From: Burkholderia puraquae
GTDB lineage: Bacteria > Pseudomonadota > Gammaproteobacteria > Burkholderiales > Burkholderiaceae
DNA: 64,000 bases
Reading direction: 5' to 3'
NCBI RefSeq assembly: GCF_002099195.1
Contig: NZ_NBYX01000003.1
Location: 248,001 to 312,000, forward strand
Numbering within the stretch: position 1 is the stretch's first letter; each line of letters starts with the position of its first letter. Under the pieces are notes generated by a model. That model saw nothing but the letters and a program-made list of their open reading frames with translations. It did not search any database and had not been told where the DNA came from. A program made the position numbers and the translations under genes. This document shows, one piece after another, positions 36,139-43,917 of the stretch.

Positions 36139-36942
36139 CGCGCGCATCGCGCGGCTTTTCCACAGATTGTGTTGGCAAGCTTGTGGACAACCTTCCATTA
36201 ACGGCACCAAGCCTTTGATCGGAAAGGGTTTGCCGGTCGTGCGCGGCAAATGCGCCCGGCCGGGTCGGCCCACTACCCGACTCGGTTGTCGTCGACGATT
36301 CGCGCGATCCGCAGGCCGGTCGAGGTTTCGGCGAGGCGGCCTGTCAGGCCATGGTCGGGCAGTGGCAACGGCATGTCCGCGACATCGCCGGCGGACGCGA
36401 TCCGGGAATCGACCGAAGCGTTTCGCGCAGCCTTCACGCATCCGGCGTTCGTCGCCAAGCTCTCGGCCTATCCGACGTCCGCCGTCGCGAGCCCGCACCT
36501 GTTCCAGAAAGTCGGCGTGGCCGGTATCTGCACGGCGTGAGGGCATGACCTGCCCGGCGAAGTTTAAGAAAACATCCTGGCGGCTGGTTGTCCGGTCCAG
36601 TAATCAATCGTCCCTGGCGGGCAGCCCAACCCGATTGCAGAAGCACATTGTACCCATCCCGGTTGGGTGGCTGGATCGTCCCCGGCGGCAAATACCCTAC
36701 CCCGCAAACACCGATGCGGCTGTTCGGCGTAGCCAAGTGCGTTGCTCTGATCACGCGTCAAAGTAAGACGCGAAAGCGTGAAGAACTTTGCCTGCGGCCA
36801 CACAAACGGCAGCCACCCCGCCCTGTCTAGTATTGAGTGGCATGCGAACAGCGACAAGCTGCGGCGACTCAGCGGACGCCGATGCGTCACCCGGTGCATG
36901 TCTGCCTGGAAGTTGAATCATGGCGTGCTTTCCCTGTTCCGC
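36139..36942. other. Intergenic region with repeat copy 1 and possible gene remnants
   Basis: About 800 bp between qseC and the type VI island. It holds one 65-bp repeat, and a short plus-strand frame (36,373-36,540, 55 residues) with strong GC3 bias but no recognisable family, possibly the end of a decayed gene. From ~36,560 the composition falls toward that of the island; short frames there look like debris. Confidence 0.4.
36156..36220 (+). repeat. 65-bp dispersed repeat, copy 1
   Basis: TTTTCCACA, 17-bp spacer containing GTTGGCAAGCT, TGTGGACAA, and a tail ending TTGATC. Same 65-bp length as the eight copies at 48-52 kb but more diverged; lies 18 bp after qseC. Confidence 0.85.
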
Positions 36943-37197
36943 TCAATCAAGCAACCAGCCGTTATCGCCCTCGACCAGCGTGCCGCCGTGGCTGGTGGTG
37001 TCACCCTCGCGGGCAACCTCCCGGCCGCCAAACGTGGTCACGGCCCCGGTGACGATGACTGCACCGCAGCTCGTAGAGTCACCGACACAGGCCACTTTTC
37101 TCCCCCCGACTGTCACGCCGTCCGTGCCGCTGATAACAGTCCCAGGTCCATGCACCGGACAGACATGGCGATGGCCGACGAGCACAACTGGTCGCAT
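36943..37197 (-). CDS. PAAR-domain protein
   Basis: An 84-residue single PAAR domain: VCPVHGPGTVISG, GRKVACVGDSTSCG and GREVAREGDTTSHGGTLVEG. PAAR proteins form the sharp tip on the VgrG spike of the type VI secretion system and can carry effectors. It is the last gene of the minus-strand island, 30 bp after the fourth candidate immunity gene, with a GGGGAT ribosome-site-like sequence upstream. It has no extra toxin domain. Confidence 0.88.
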   Translation of the reverse strand: MRPVVLVGHRHVCPVHGPGTVISGTDGVTVGGRKVACVGDSTSCGAVIVTGAVTTFGGREVAREGDTTSHGGTLVEGDNGWLLD

Positions 37198-37227
37198 AAA
37201 ATCCCCGATGGTGATATTGATCAGCCG

Positions 37228-38196
37228 TTACTTTCCAGTGGACGCACTCTGTTCGCCCACGTACTTCCACTGGAAGCTGAAGGGGTCCACGCCCCGGTCC
37301 CCCGGCAGGTTCGGCAGTGAATCCCCTTCCTTGACGAACACTTCGTAATAGCCGCCGAGCCGTTCGATGCTTTTGCCCGTCGCGGCCCAGTAGCCGGTCT
37401 TTGGCGCGTAGTCACCCGGACGGGCGTACGGCAGCGCGGGGACCTGCGTACGGGCATCCACTTCGCCGAGGAATTCAATGTGCCGCCCCTCACGCACTTC
37501 TTCATCGGTCGGCTTGTAGACCCTGAAATAGAGGCGGTTCGACGGCGCGTTGTCAGTAATCGGGTACATCATCCTGCCTTTGCCCGTATCGGTACGGTCC
37601 AGAACCTCGCGCACGTCGATCCAGTCGAGCTGGGTTTGCCAGTAGACGACTTCGTAAATGTGTGTGCCCGTAAGAAACTGGGTATTCAAGATCACAAATT
37701 CGTCTGCAACCTCGCCTACCCATTTCTCCTTTGCCTTCATCACATAGGTAGATCGCTTTATATCTTCGTCCCGGGGAGCGGCGACATAAGGCTCGATGTC
37801 ACGGTGTTTGGGCGGGGCAGGCAGAACCTCCTTACCCTCGGAATATAGCCGCATCATCGGACCATCCGGCGTGGGCTTGCCTGTTGTCTTAACGTCCCCA
37901 TCGCTCGGATTTATGTATGTGGTGTAGTACCGTATTTTTACACTGTCATTACGCACAATTGCGTCATGAAACCTGATCTGCGTGATCAGCGGATTCTTGA
38001 CCCAGGTTACCCGCTCAATCGGCACGACGCCCGTCTGGTTTCCACTTTGCTTGTCGGTCATAGAACTTTTCGTAGTTTGGTTCGAAGGCGGCGCCGCTTG
38101 CTGTTCCGCAACGGACGAGCAGCCGACCAGTGCCACCATCCCTCCAATCGAAATAATGGCGCGAACGCCGTTCATTGTCAGACGGTCAGGTTTCAT
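37228..38196 (-). CDS. Candidate T6SS immunity lipoprotein, tandem copy 4 (distal)
   Basis: A 322-residue lipoprotein with the lipobox ALVGC (acyl Cys26) after a short signal, then a periplasmic domain of no family I recognise. The N-terminal ~70 and C-terminal ~140 residues are almost identical to those of the other three copies; the central part differs (KIRYYTTYINPSDGDV type, like the copy at 39324). The position downstream of a periplasm-acting effector suggests an immunity role (inference). The start at MKPDRLT, rather than 13 codons upstream, was chosen because in the copy next to the effector this ATG overlaps the effector's stop. The C-terminal end reads SASTGK instead of SAAAGK. Confidence 0.8.
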   Translation of the reverse strand: MKPDRLTMNGVRAIISIGGMVALVGCSSVAEQQAAPPSNQTTKSSMTDKQSGNQTGVVPIERVTWVKNPLITQIRFHDAIVRNDSVKIRYYTTYINPSDGDVKTTGKPTPDGPMMRLYSEGKEVLPAPPKHRDIEPYVAAPRDEDIKRSTYVMKAKEKWVGEVADEFVILNTQFLTGTHIYEVVYWQTQLDWIDVREVLDRTDTGKGRMMYPITDNAPSNRLYFRVYKPTDEEVREGRHIEFLGEVDARTQVPALPYARPGDYAPKTGYWAATGKSIERLGGYYEVFVKEGDSLPNLPGDRGVDPFSFQWKYVGEQSASTGK

Positions 38197-38275
38197 CCTT
38201 CGCGCTCTCGATAAAAAATGCAATACTTTCGGCATTAGCTAATGCCCTGTTGGGCGTGAACTCGGCGAGTACCCG

Positions 38276-39244
38276 TTACTTTCCAGCGGCGGCACTCTGT
38301 TCGCCCACGTACTTCCACTGGAAGCTGAAGGGATCCACGCCCCTGTCCCCCGGCAGGTTCGGCAGTGAATCCCCTTCCTTGACGAACACTTCGTAATAGC
38401 CGCCGAGCCGTTCGATGCTCTTGCCTGTCGCGGCCCAGTAGCCGGTCTTTGGCGCATAGTCACCCGGACGGGCGTACGGCAGCGCGGGGACCTGCGTACG
38501 GGCATCCACTTCGCCGAGGAATTCAATGTGCCGCCCCTCACGCACTTCTTCATCGGTCGGCTTGTAGACCCTGAAATAGAGGCGGTTCGACGGCGCGTTG
38601 TCAGTAATCGGGTACATCATCCTGCCTTTGCCCGTATCGGTACGGTCCAGAACCTCGCGCACGTCGATCCAGTCAAGTTGCGTATGCCAGTAGACCATCT
38701 CGTAAACGTGCGTGCCGGTGAGGAACTGGGTATTCAAGATTACAAATTCGTCTGCAACCTCGCCTACCCATTTTTCCTTTGCCTTCATCACATGAGTAGA
38801 TCGCTTTATATCCTCGTCCCGGGGAGCCGCGACATAAGGCTCAATGCCACTGTACTTAGGCGGGGCAGGCTTAATCTCATTGCCCCCCGAATACAGCCGC
38901 ATTGCAGGACCATCAGGTGTCGGTTTACCAGTCCATTTAACGTCCTGTTTACTTGGATTGGTATAAGAAAGGTAGTACCGAATTTTAATGCTATCGTCAC
39001 GTACGATTGCGTCATGGAACCTGATCTGGGTGATCAACGGATTCTTGAACCAGGTTACCCGCTCATTCGGCACGACGCCCGTCTGGTTTCCACTTTGCTT
39101 GTCGGTCATAGAACTTTTCGTAGTTTGGTTCGAAGGCGGCGCCGCTTGCTGTTCCGCAAGGGACGAGCAGCCGACCAGTGCCACCATCCCTCCAATCGAA
39201 ATAATGGCGCGAACGCCGTTCATTGTCAGACGGTCAGGTTTCAT
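38276..39244 (-). CDS. Candidate T6SS immunity lipoprotein, tandem copy 3
   Basis: A 322-residue copy with lipobox ALVGC. Its central section starts KIRYYLSYTNPSKQDVKW, like the effector-proximal copy, but then reads NEIKPAPPKYSGIEPY and KRSTHVMKAKEKWVGEVADEF like the others, so it looks like a mosaic. Preceded by a 91-bp remnant of the effector 3' end (39,234-39,324). Same spacing (1,048 bp) as its neighbours. Function inferred as for the other copies. Confidence 0.8.
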   Translation of the reverse strand: MKPDRLTMNGVRAIISIGGMVALVGCSSLAEQQAAPPSNQTTKSSMTDKQSGNQTGVVPNERVTWFKNPLITQIRFHDAIVRDDSIKIRYYLSYTNPSKQDVKWTGKPTPDGPAMRLYSGGNEIKPAPPKYSGIEPYVAAPRDEDIKRSTHVMKAKEKWVGEVADEFVILNTQFLTGTHVYEMVYWHTQLDWIDVREVLDRTDTGKGRMMYPITDNAPSNRLYFRVYKPTDEEVREGRHIEFLGEVDARTQVPALPYARPGDYAPKTGYWAATGKSIERLGGYYEVFVKEGDSLPNLPGDRGVDPFSFQWKYVGEQSAAAGK

Positions 39245-39323
39245 CCTTTGCGCTCTCGATAAAAAATGCAATACTTTCGGCATTAGCTAACGCCCTGTTG
39301 GGCGTGAACTCGGCGAGTACCCG

Positions 39324-40292
39324 TTACTTTCCAGCGGCGGCACTCTGTTCGCCCACGTACTTCCACTCGAAGCTGAAGGGGTCCACGCCCCGGTCCCCCG
39401 GCAAGTTCGGCAGTGAATCCCCTTCCTTGACGAACACTTCGTAATAGCCGCCGAGCCGTTCGATGCTTTTGCCCGTCGCGGCCCAATAGCCGGTCTTTGG
39501 CGCATAGTCACCCGGACGGGCGTACGGCAGCGCGGGGACCTGCGTACGGGCATCCACTTCGCCAAGGAATTCAATGTGCCGCCCCTTGCTCGCTTCTTCA
39601 TCGGTCGGCTTGTAGACCCTGAAATAGAGGCGGTTCGACGGCGCGTTATCCGTGATCGGATACATCATCCTGCCTTTGCCCGTATCGGTACGGTCCAGAA
39701 CCTCGCGCACGTCAATCCAGTCGAGCTGGGTTTGCCAGTAGACGACTTCGTAAATGTGTGTGCCAGTAAGAAACTGGGTATTCAAGATCACAAATTCGTC
39801 TGCAACCTCGCCTACCCATTTCTCCTTTGCCTTCATCACATGAGTAGATCGCTTTATATCCTCGTCCCGGGGAGCCGCGACATAAGGCTCAATGTCACGA
39901 TGCTTAGGCGGAGCAGGCTTAATCTCCTTGCCCTCCGAATACAACCGCATTGCAGGACCATCCGGCGTGGGCTTGCCTGTTGTCTTGACGTCCGCATCGC
40001 TCGGATTTATGTATGTGGTGTAGTACCGTATTTCGACATAGTTGCTGCCAAGCTTTCCGTCACGAAACCTGATCTGTGTGATCAGCGGATTCTTGACCCA
40101 GGTTACCCGCTCATTCGGCACGACGCCCGTCTGGTTTCCACTTTGCTTGTCGGTCATAGAACTTTTCGTAGTTTGGTTCGAAGGCGGCGCCGCTTGCTGT
40201 TCTGCAACGGACGAGCAGCCGACCAGTGCCACCATCCCTCCAATCGAAATAATGGTGCGAACGCCGTTCATTGTCAGACGGTCAGGTTTCAT
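39324..40292 (-). CDS. Candidate T6SS immunity lipoprotein, tandem copy 2
   Basis: A 322-residue copy with lipobox ALVGC. The central part has its own variant (RFRDGKLGSNYVEIRYYTT) and then follows the distal copy (YINPSDADVKTTGKP). The C-terminal half is nearly identical to the others, with EEASKGRH in place of EEVREGRH. Preceded by an effector 3' remnant at 40,282-40,372. Same family, orientation and inferred role. Confidence 0.8.
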   Translation of the reverse strand: MKPDRLTMNGVRTIISIGGMVALVGCSSVAEQQAAPPSNQTTKSSMTDKQSGNQTGVVPNERVTWVKNPLITQIRFRDGKLGSNYVEIRYYTTYINPSDADVKTTGKPTPDGPAMRLYSEGKEIKPAPPKHRDIEPYVAAPRDEDIKRSTHVMKAKEKWVGEVADEFVILNTQFLTGTHIYEVVYWQTQLDWIDVREVLDRTDTGKGRMMYPITDNAPSNRLYFRVYKPTDEEASKGRHIEFLGEVDARTQVPALPYARPGDYAPKTGYWAATGKSIERLGGYYEVFVKEGDSLPNLPGDRGVDPFSFEWKYVGEQSAAAGK

Positions 40293-40371
40293 CCTTTGCG
40301 CTCTCGATAAAAAATGCAATACTTTCGGCATTAGCTAATGCCCTGTTGGGCGTGAACTCGGCGAGTACCCG

Positions 40372-41343
40372 TTACTTTCCAGCGGCGGCACTCTGTTCGC
40401 CCACGTACTTCCACTGGAAGCTGAAGGGATCCACGCCTCTGTCCCCCGGCAGGTTCGGCAGTGAATCCCCTTCCTTGACGAACACTTCGTAATAGCCGCC
40501 GAGCCGTTCGATGCTTTTGCCCGTCGCGGCCCAGTAGCCGGTCTTTGGCGCATAGTCACCCGGACGGGCGTACGGCAGCGCGGGGACCTGCGTACGGGCA
40601 TCCACTTCGCCGAGGAATTCAATGTGCCGCCCCTTGCTCGCTTCTTCATCGGTCGGCTTGTAGACCCTGAAATAGAGACGGTTCGACGGCGCGTTATCCG
40701 TGATCGGATACATCATCCTGCCTTTGCCCGTATCGGTACGGTCCAGAACCTCGCGCACGTCGATCCAGTCGAGCTGGGTTTGCCAGTAGACGACTTCGTA
40801 AATGTGTGTGCCCGTAAGGAACTGAGTATTTTCGATTACAAATTGGGTTGGCCCATCTGTCGTCCATTTCTCCTTTGCCTTTAAAACGTAGGAATACAAT
40901 CTAATGTCCTCATCTCGTGGAGACGCCACATATGGCTCAATGCCATTCGACTTGCGTGGAGGCTCAAGTTGAATTTCATGCCCCTCTGAATACAGCCGTA
41001 TTTCGGGGGCGTCAGGAGTCGGCTTACCGGTCCATTTAACGTCCTGTTTACTTGGATTGATATAGGAAAGGTAGTACCGCATTTTAATACTGTCGTCACG
41101 TACGATTGCGTCATGGAATCTGATCTGTGTGATCAGCGGATTCTTGATCCAGGTTACCCGCTCATTCGGCACGACACCCGTCTGGTTTCCACTTTGCTTG
41201 TCGGTCATAGAACTTTTCGTAGTTTGGTTCGAAGGCGGCGCCGCTTGCTGTTCTGCAACGGACGAGCAGCCGAGCAGCGCCACCATCCCTCCAATCGAAA
41301 TAATGGTGCGAACGCCGTTCATTGTCAGACGGTCAGGTTTCAT
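40372..41343 (-). CDS. Candidate T6SS immunity lipoprotein, copy 1 (next to the effector)
   Basis: A 323-residue lipoprotein (signal ends ALLGC). Its ATG overlaps the effector stop codon (ATGAAACCTGA), so the two genes are translationally coupled, the usual arrangement of an effector and its cognate immunity protein. Its centre (about 70-180) is the most diverged of the four: MRYYLSYINPSKQDVKWTG, LEPPRKSNGIEPY, RLYSYVLKAKEKWTTDGP. It is the best candidate for the true cognate immunity protein. An outer- or inner-membrane-anchored periplasmic location fits a cell-wall or periplasmic target. Confidence 0.82.
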   Translation of the reverse strand: MKPDRLTMNGVRTIISIGGMVALLGCSSVAEQQAAPPSNQTTKSSMTDKQSGNQTGVVPNERVTWIKNPLITQIRFHDAIVRDDSIKMRYYLSYINPSKQDVKWTGKPTPDAPEIRLYSEGHEIQLEPPRKSNGIEPYVASPRDEDIRLYSYVLKAKEKWTTDGPTQFVIENTQFLTGTHIYEVVYWQTQLDWIDVREVLDRTDTGKGRMMYPITDNAPSNRLYFRVYKPTDEEASKGRHIEFLGEVDARTQVPALPYARPGDYAPKTGYWAATGKSIERLGGYYEVFVKEGDSLPNLPGDRGVDPFSFQWKYVGEQSAAAGK

Positions 41344-43882
41344 CCTTTGCGCTCTCGATAAAAAATGCAATACTTTCGGCATTAGCTAACGCCCTGTTGG
41401 GCGTGAACTCGGCGAGTACCCGTGCCGCGTGTGCCCCATAGGCAGTCTTTCCGTTGTATTTGCCAGGGTCATGTGCCCCGTTAACATCGATCTTCTGGTC
41501 CTTGGCATGAGCGGTATTCTGCAAATGCGCCACCTCGTGCAACTGGATTTCCATACGGTTCTGATTGACCGGATCCCTGCTATTAAAGCTTCGGAAGAAT
41601 GGACCATACTGGCAAGCGATATTGACGTATTCCATCCGGAAGCCAGATTGGGCAGGCTTGAGCGCCTTGGCCGGATACACCCCCGGCTGCACATAGGCAC
41701 CTGCCTCAAAACCCAGTGCGCCCTTGACCACCCGTTGCATGGATATATGGCGGAAGAACTCACGCATGCCTTTCAGGTAGTTATGGACGTGATGCCCAGC
41801 AGGCTTGGCTGCAAGCTGTCCGTGCAACGTTTCCGGGGCAGCGATGTCATTGGGCGTTACGCCAAACCAGTATTCGAAGTTTGACCAGAGATCGTGATGA
41901 GCAACATTGTGAATCGTTTGCAGGGTCGCATATTCCCTGACGACTGGCGCCCGCGCCGAGGGCGCATCAGGCATGGCAGCATTGGCGTCCGCCCAGGGTT
42001 CGAGTTGTTTGAGGCGCTTCTCGATCAGCTTCAGGCAGGTTATCCAGCTCTGCCTAATTTCCAGTTCGAACGCCTCCTCGGACAGCGTTGCGTCCGTTGC
42101 GAGACATTCCCGCATCTGGGCCAGAAAGCCCACTGGGTGGAAATGCCAGTTCTTCGCATCCATCGGCGTGGATAGCGGCCTCATGGCATTGTTCACACCG
42201 TCCTGCTGTACCTTTGCTTCGCTCCAGAACTGCTGACGCTGAATATCCTGCAAGAACGCCTTGAACTGGCTGTCGGATAATTGCGGAAGCGGCGGATGGC
42301 CACCTTGCTGAAGTTTGCTATATCGCTTGCTGTTGTTACTGCTGTCCCATTCAGTGTGGAACCGGACAGCGGCGGTGCGCAAGATCGCGTCAACGCCATC
42401 AGCGTGAAGATCATCGAGACTCAGGCTCGCAGAAGACTTATGTGCGGCAGACAGGATTTTCTGCATGACTGCATCGTCGTCCTCAACGAAGCCATCGTCT
42501 GTCGTATTCAGTTCGCTATCCTCATAGGTCTGCCATCCCCGCGCTACCCAGTCGCTATCGGTAGTCAGCGTCACCCACGCGTCGCGGACAAATTCCCGCC
42601 CATCGGCTACGGCCCTCGCTTGATCGGCGTACGCGTAGTAGGTGCTTCCATTCATGCCAAATAGCTTGAAACATATCAGGTCGCTAACCAAATCAGGCTT
42701 CTTTCCATCCACCCCGCAGGGTATCGCTGCAAAAAAGCAGGAGCCGGCTGGAAACGCTTGCATGCTTGACGCGGATAATCCACCCTCACTTGAAAAAACA
42801 TCTTTTGCCAGCGTCGCATTCCGCGTCAACCACACCTTCCCCATACCATCGCTTTTCTGTCCATCCGCATATTCCTGGTACGACGAACTTGGGTTGATAA
42901 TGTTCAGCGGAACAAGCGGCTTCATCTGCTTCACCAACTTATTCTCGCCCGTAAAAATCTCGAAGTGGAAGCTGTCCGCCACCGAGCCAAGATCGCCGTC
43001 CGTTATCCCGGCGTAACCAATCACCTGCCCGGCCCTGACCGGATACTCCAATGAGAAGGTGCAATCCAACGGCATCCACCGCTTTTCCGTAGGATGGCAG
43101 CAATACATGAACGAAATGGGGTATCCCAGCCGGATTTTCTGCTCGGGCCTCAGTGGAGCGCCTGGCTCCACGTCCAGATACATGCGCTCGATCCATCCCT
43201 CTCCACTGTTGCGGGTATTGATGTCAGTAATCCTGATCTTGACCATGTGATGCGCATCATCAATCACCGCGCTTACCGTTACTTCGTCCCCACGCAACGC
43301 GGCAACCGGAACAGTTGTATTGGTGGTCGTGAGAAACGGCGGCAGGACTGCCTTGTTCTGCAACTGCTTCTGCGGCAGCAGATTCGCGTAGAGCGAGTAG
43401 AAGTGCGCCCCGATGTATCTGGGGATGCTCGCGCTGACACCCCGCGAAACGCCCTCCACGGGCTGCATTTCACCGCCCCCTCTATTGACCTCGCACTCGT
43501 GCCGAATCAGTACAAAGCTGCTGCCGAACTGCCGGGGCGGTGACTGCTGCGATTTGGCTTTCGACGCTGACGCCTTCACGGGTGCGGCCGCCTTGATCTG
43601 CCGGTCGAGTTCGCTGTCGATATAGTCCCGATCCAGTCGGAACGCGACGATGGTACCGTCCGCGATCGCGCGCACCGGCTTTTTCCCACTCAGGTGTACG
43701 CCGCCGTGCCAGAAGCGGTTGCGCCCTACCGGGAATACACCTCCCGCGACGTGCTTCGTGAGATCAATATATTTGCGGACAAGTGCTGGCGTACTCAGCG
43801 CGGCACTGGCTGACTGCGGGTAAGACGCTGGCTGCGGAGCGCTGTAATAAGGATCGTCTTCAAATGGGAAAGTCACAATCAC
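41333..43882 (-). CDS. T6SS effector with M23-like and M35 (aspzincin)-like peptidase domains
   Basis: An 849-residue protein with a GTG start 35 bp after vgrG. Residues ~50-310 follow the M23 peptidase outline: HGGVHL (59-64), ADGTIVA (74-80), HFYSLYANL (160-168), GQVIGYAG (285-292) and SFHFEIF (304-310). Two usual ligands are changed: His63 replaces Asp, and the first His of HxH is Ser304. The middle (~330-650) is unrecognised. The C-terminus has HEVAH (782-786), a downstream Asp (805) and TAYG (813-816) followed by a helical end, as in M35/peptidyl-Lys metalloendopeptidases. There is no signal peptide, which fits VgrG-dependent delivery. The target could be peptidoglycan or periplasmic proteins (inference). 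Confidence 0.8.
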   Translation of the reverse strand: MIVTFPFEDDPYYSAPQPASYPQSASAALSTPALVRKYIDLTKHVAGGVFPVGRNRFWHGGVHLSGKKPVRAIADGTIVAFRLDRDYIDSELDRQIKAAAPVKASASKAKSQQSPPRQFGSSFVLIRHECEVNRGGGEMQPVEGVSRGVSASIPRYIGAHFYSLYANLLPQKQLQNKAVLPPFLTTTNTTVPVAALRGDEVTVSAVIDDAHHMVKIRITDINTRNSGEGWIERMYLDVEPGAPLRPEQKIRLGYPISFMYCCHPTEKRWMPLDCTFSLEYPVRAGQVIGYAGITDGDLGSVADSFHFEIFTGENKLVKQMKPLVPLNIINPSSSYQEYADGQKSDGMGKVWLTRNATLAKDVFSSEGGLSASSMQAFPAGSCFFAAIPCGVDGKKPDLVSDLICFKLFGMNGSTYYAYADQARAVADGREFVRDAWVTLTTDSDWVARGWQTYEDSELNTTDDGFVEDDDAVMQKILSAAHKSSASLSLDDLHADGVDAILRTAAVRFHTEWDSSNNSKRYSKLQQGGHPPLPQLSDSQFKAFLQDIQRQQFWSEAKVQQDGVNNAMRPLSTPMDAKNWHFHPVGFLAQMRECLATDATLSEEAFELEIRQSWITCLKLIEKRLKQLEPWADANAAMPDAPSARAPVVREYATLQTIHNVAHHDLWSNFEYWFGVTPNDIAAPETLHGQLAAKPAGHHVHNYLKGMREFFRHISMQRVVKGALGFEAGAYVQPGVYPAKALKPAQSGFRMEYVNIACQYGPFFRSFNSRDPVNQNRMEIQLHEVAHLQNTAHAKDQKIDVNGAHDPGKYNGKTAYGAHAARVLAEFTPNRALANAESIAFFIESAKDET

Positions 43883-43917
43883 GAGGCACGGTTCCTTGAT
43901 GGAATAAGCGGCAGGCG

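Larger units (their letters stand above)
37228..41423. repeat. Four-fold tandem duplication, 1,048-bp unit
   Basis: Four head-to-tail units, each with one lipoprotein gene plus, at its 5' side, 91 bp identical or nearly so to the last 29 codons and stop of the effector gene (remnants at 38,186-38,276, 39,234-39,324 and 40,282-40,372; original at 41,333-41,423). The junction falls exactly at the TAA of the preceding copy. This shows duplication of 'effector tail + immunity gene'. Confidence 0.93.

Noticed and set aside
37228-41423. Regular ~1-kb periodicity considered as a CRISPR-like or phage tandem structure
   Set aside because: Units are whole lipoprotein genes; there are no short direct repeats with unique spacers and no cas genes.
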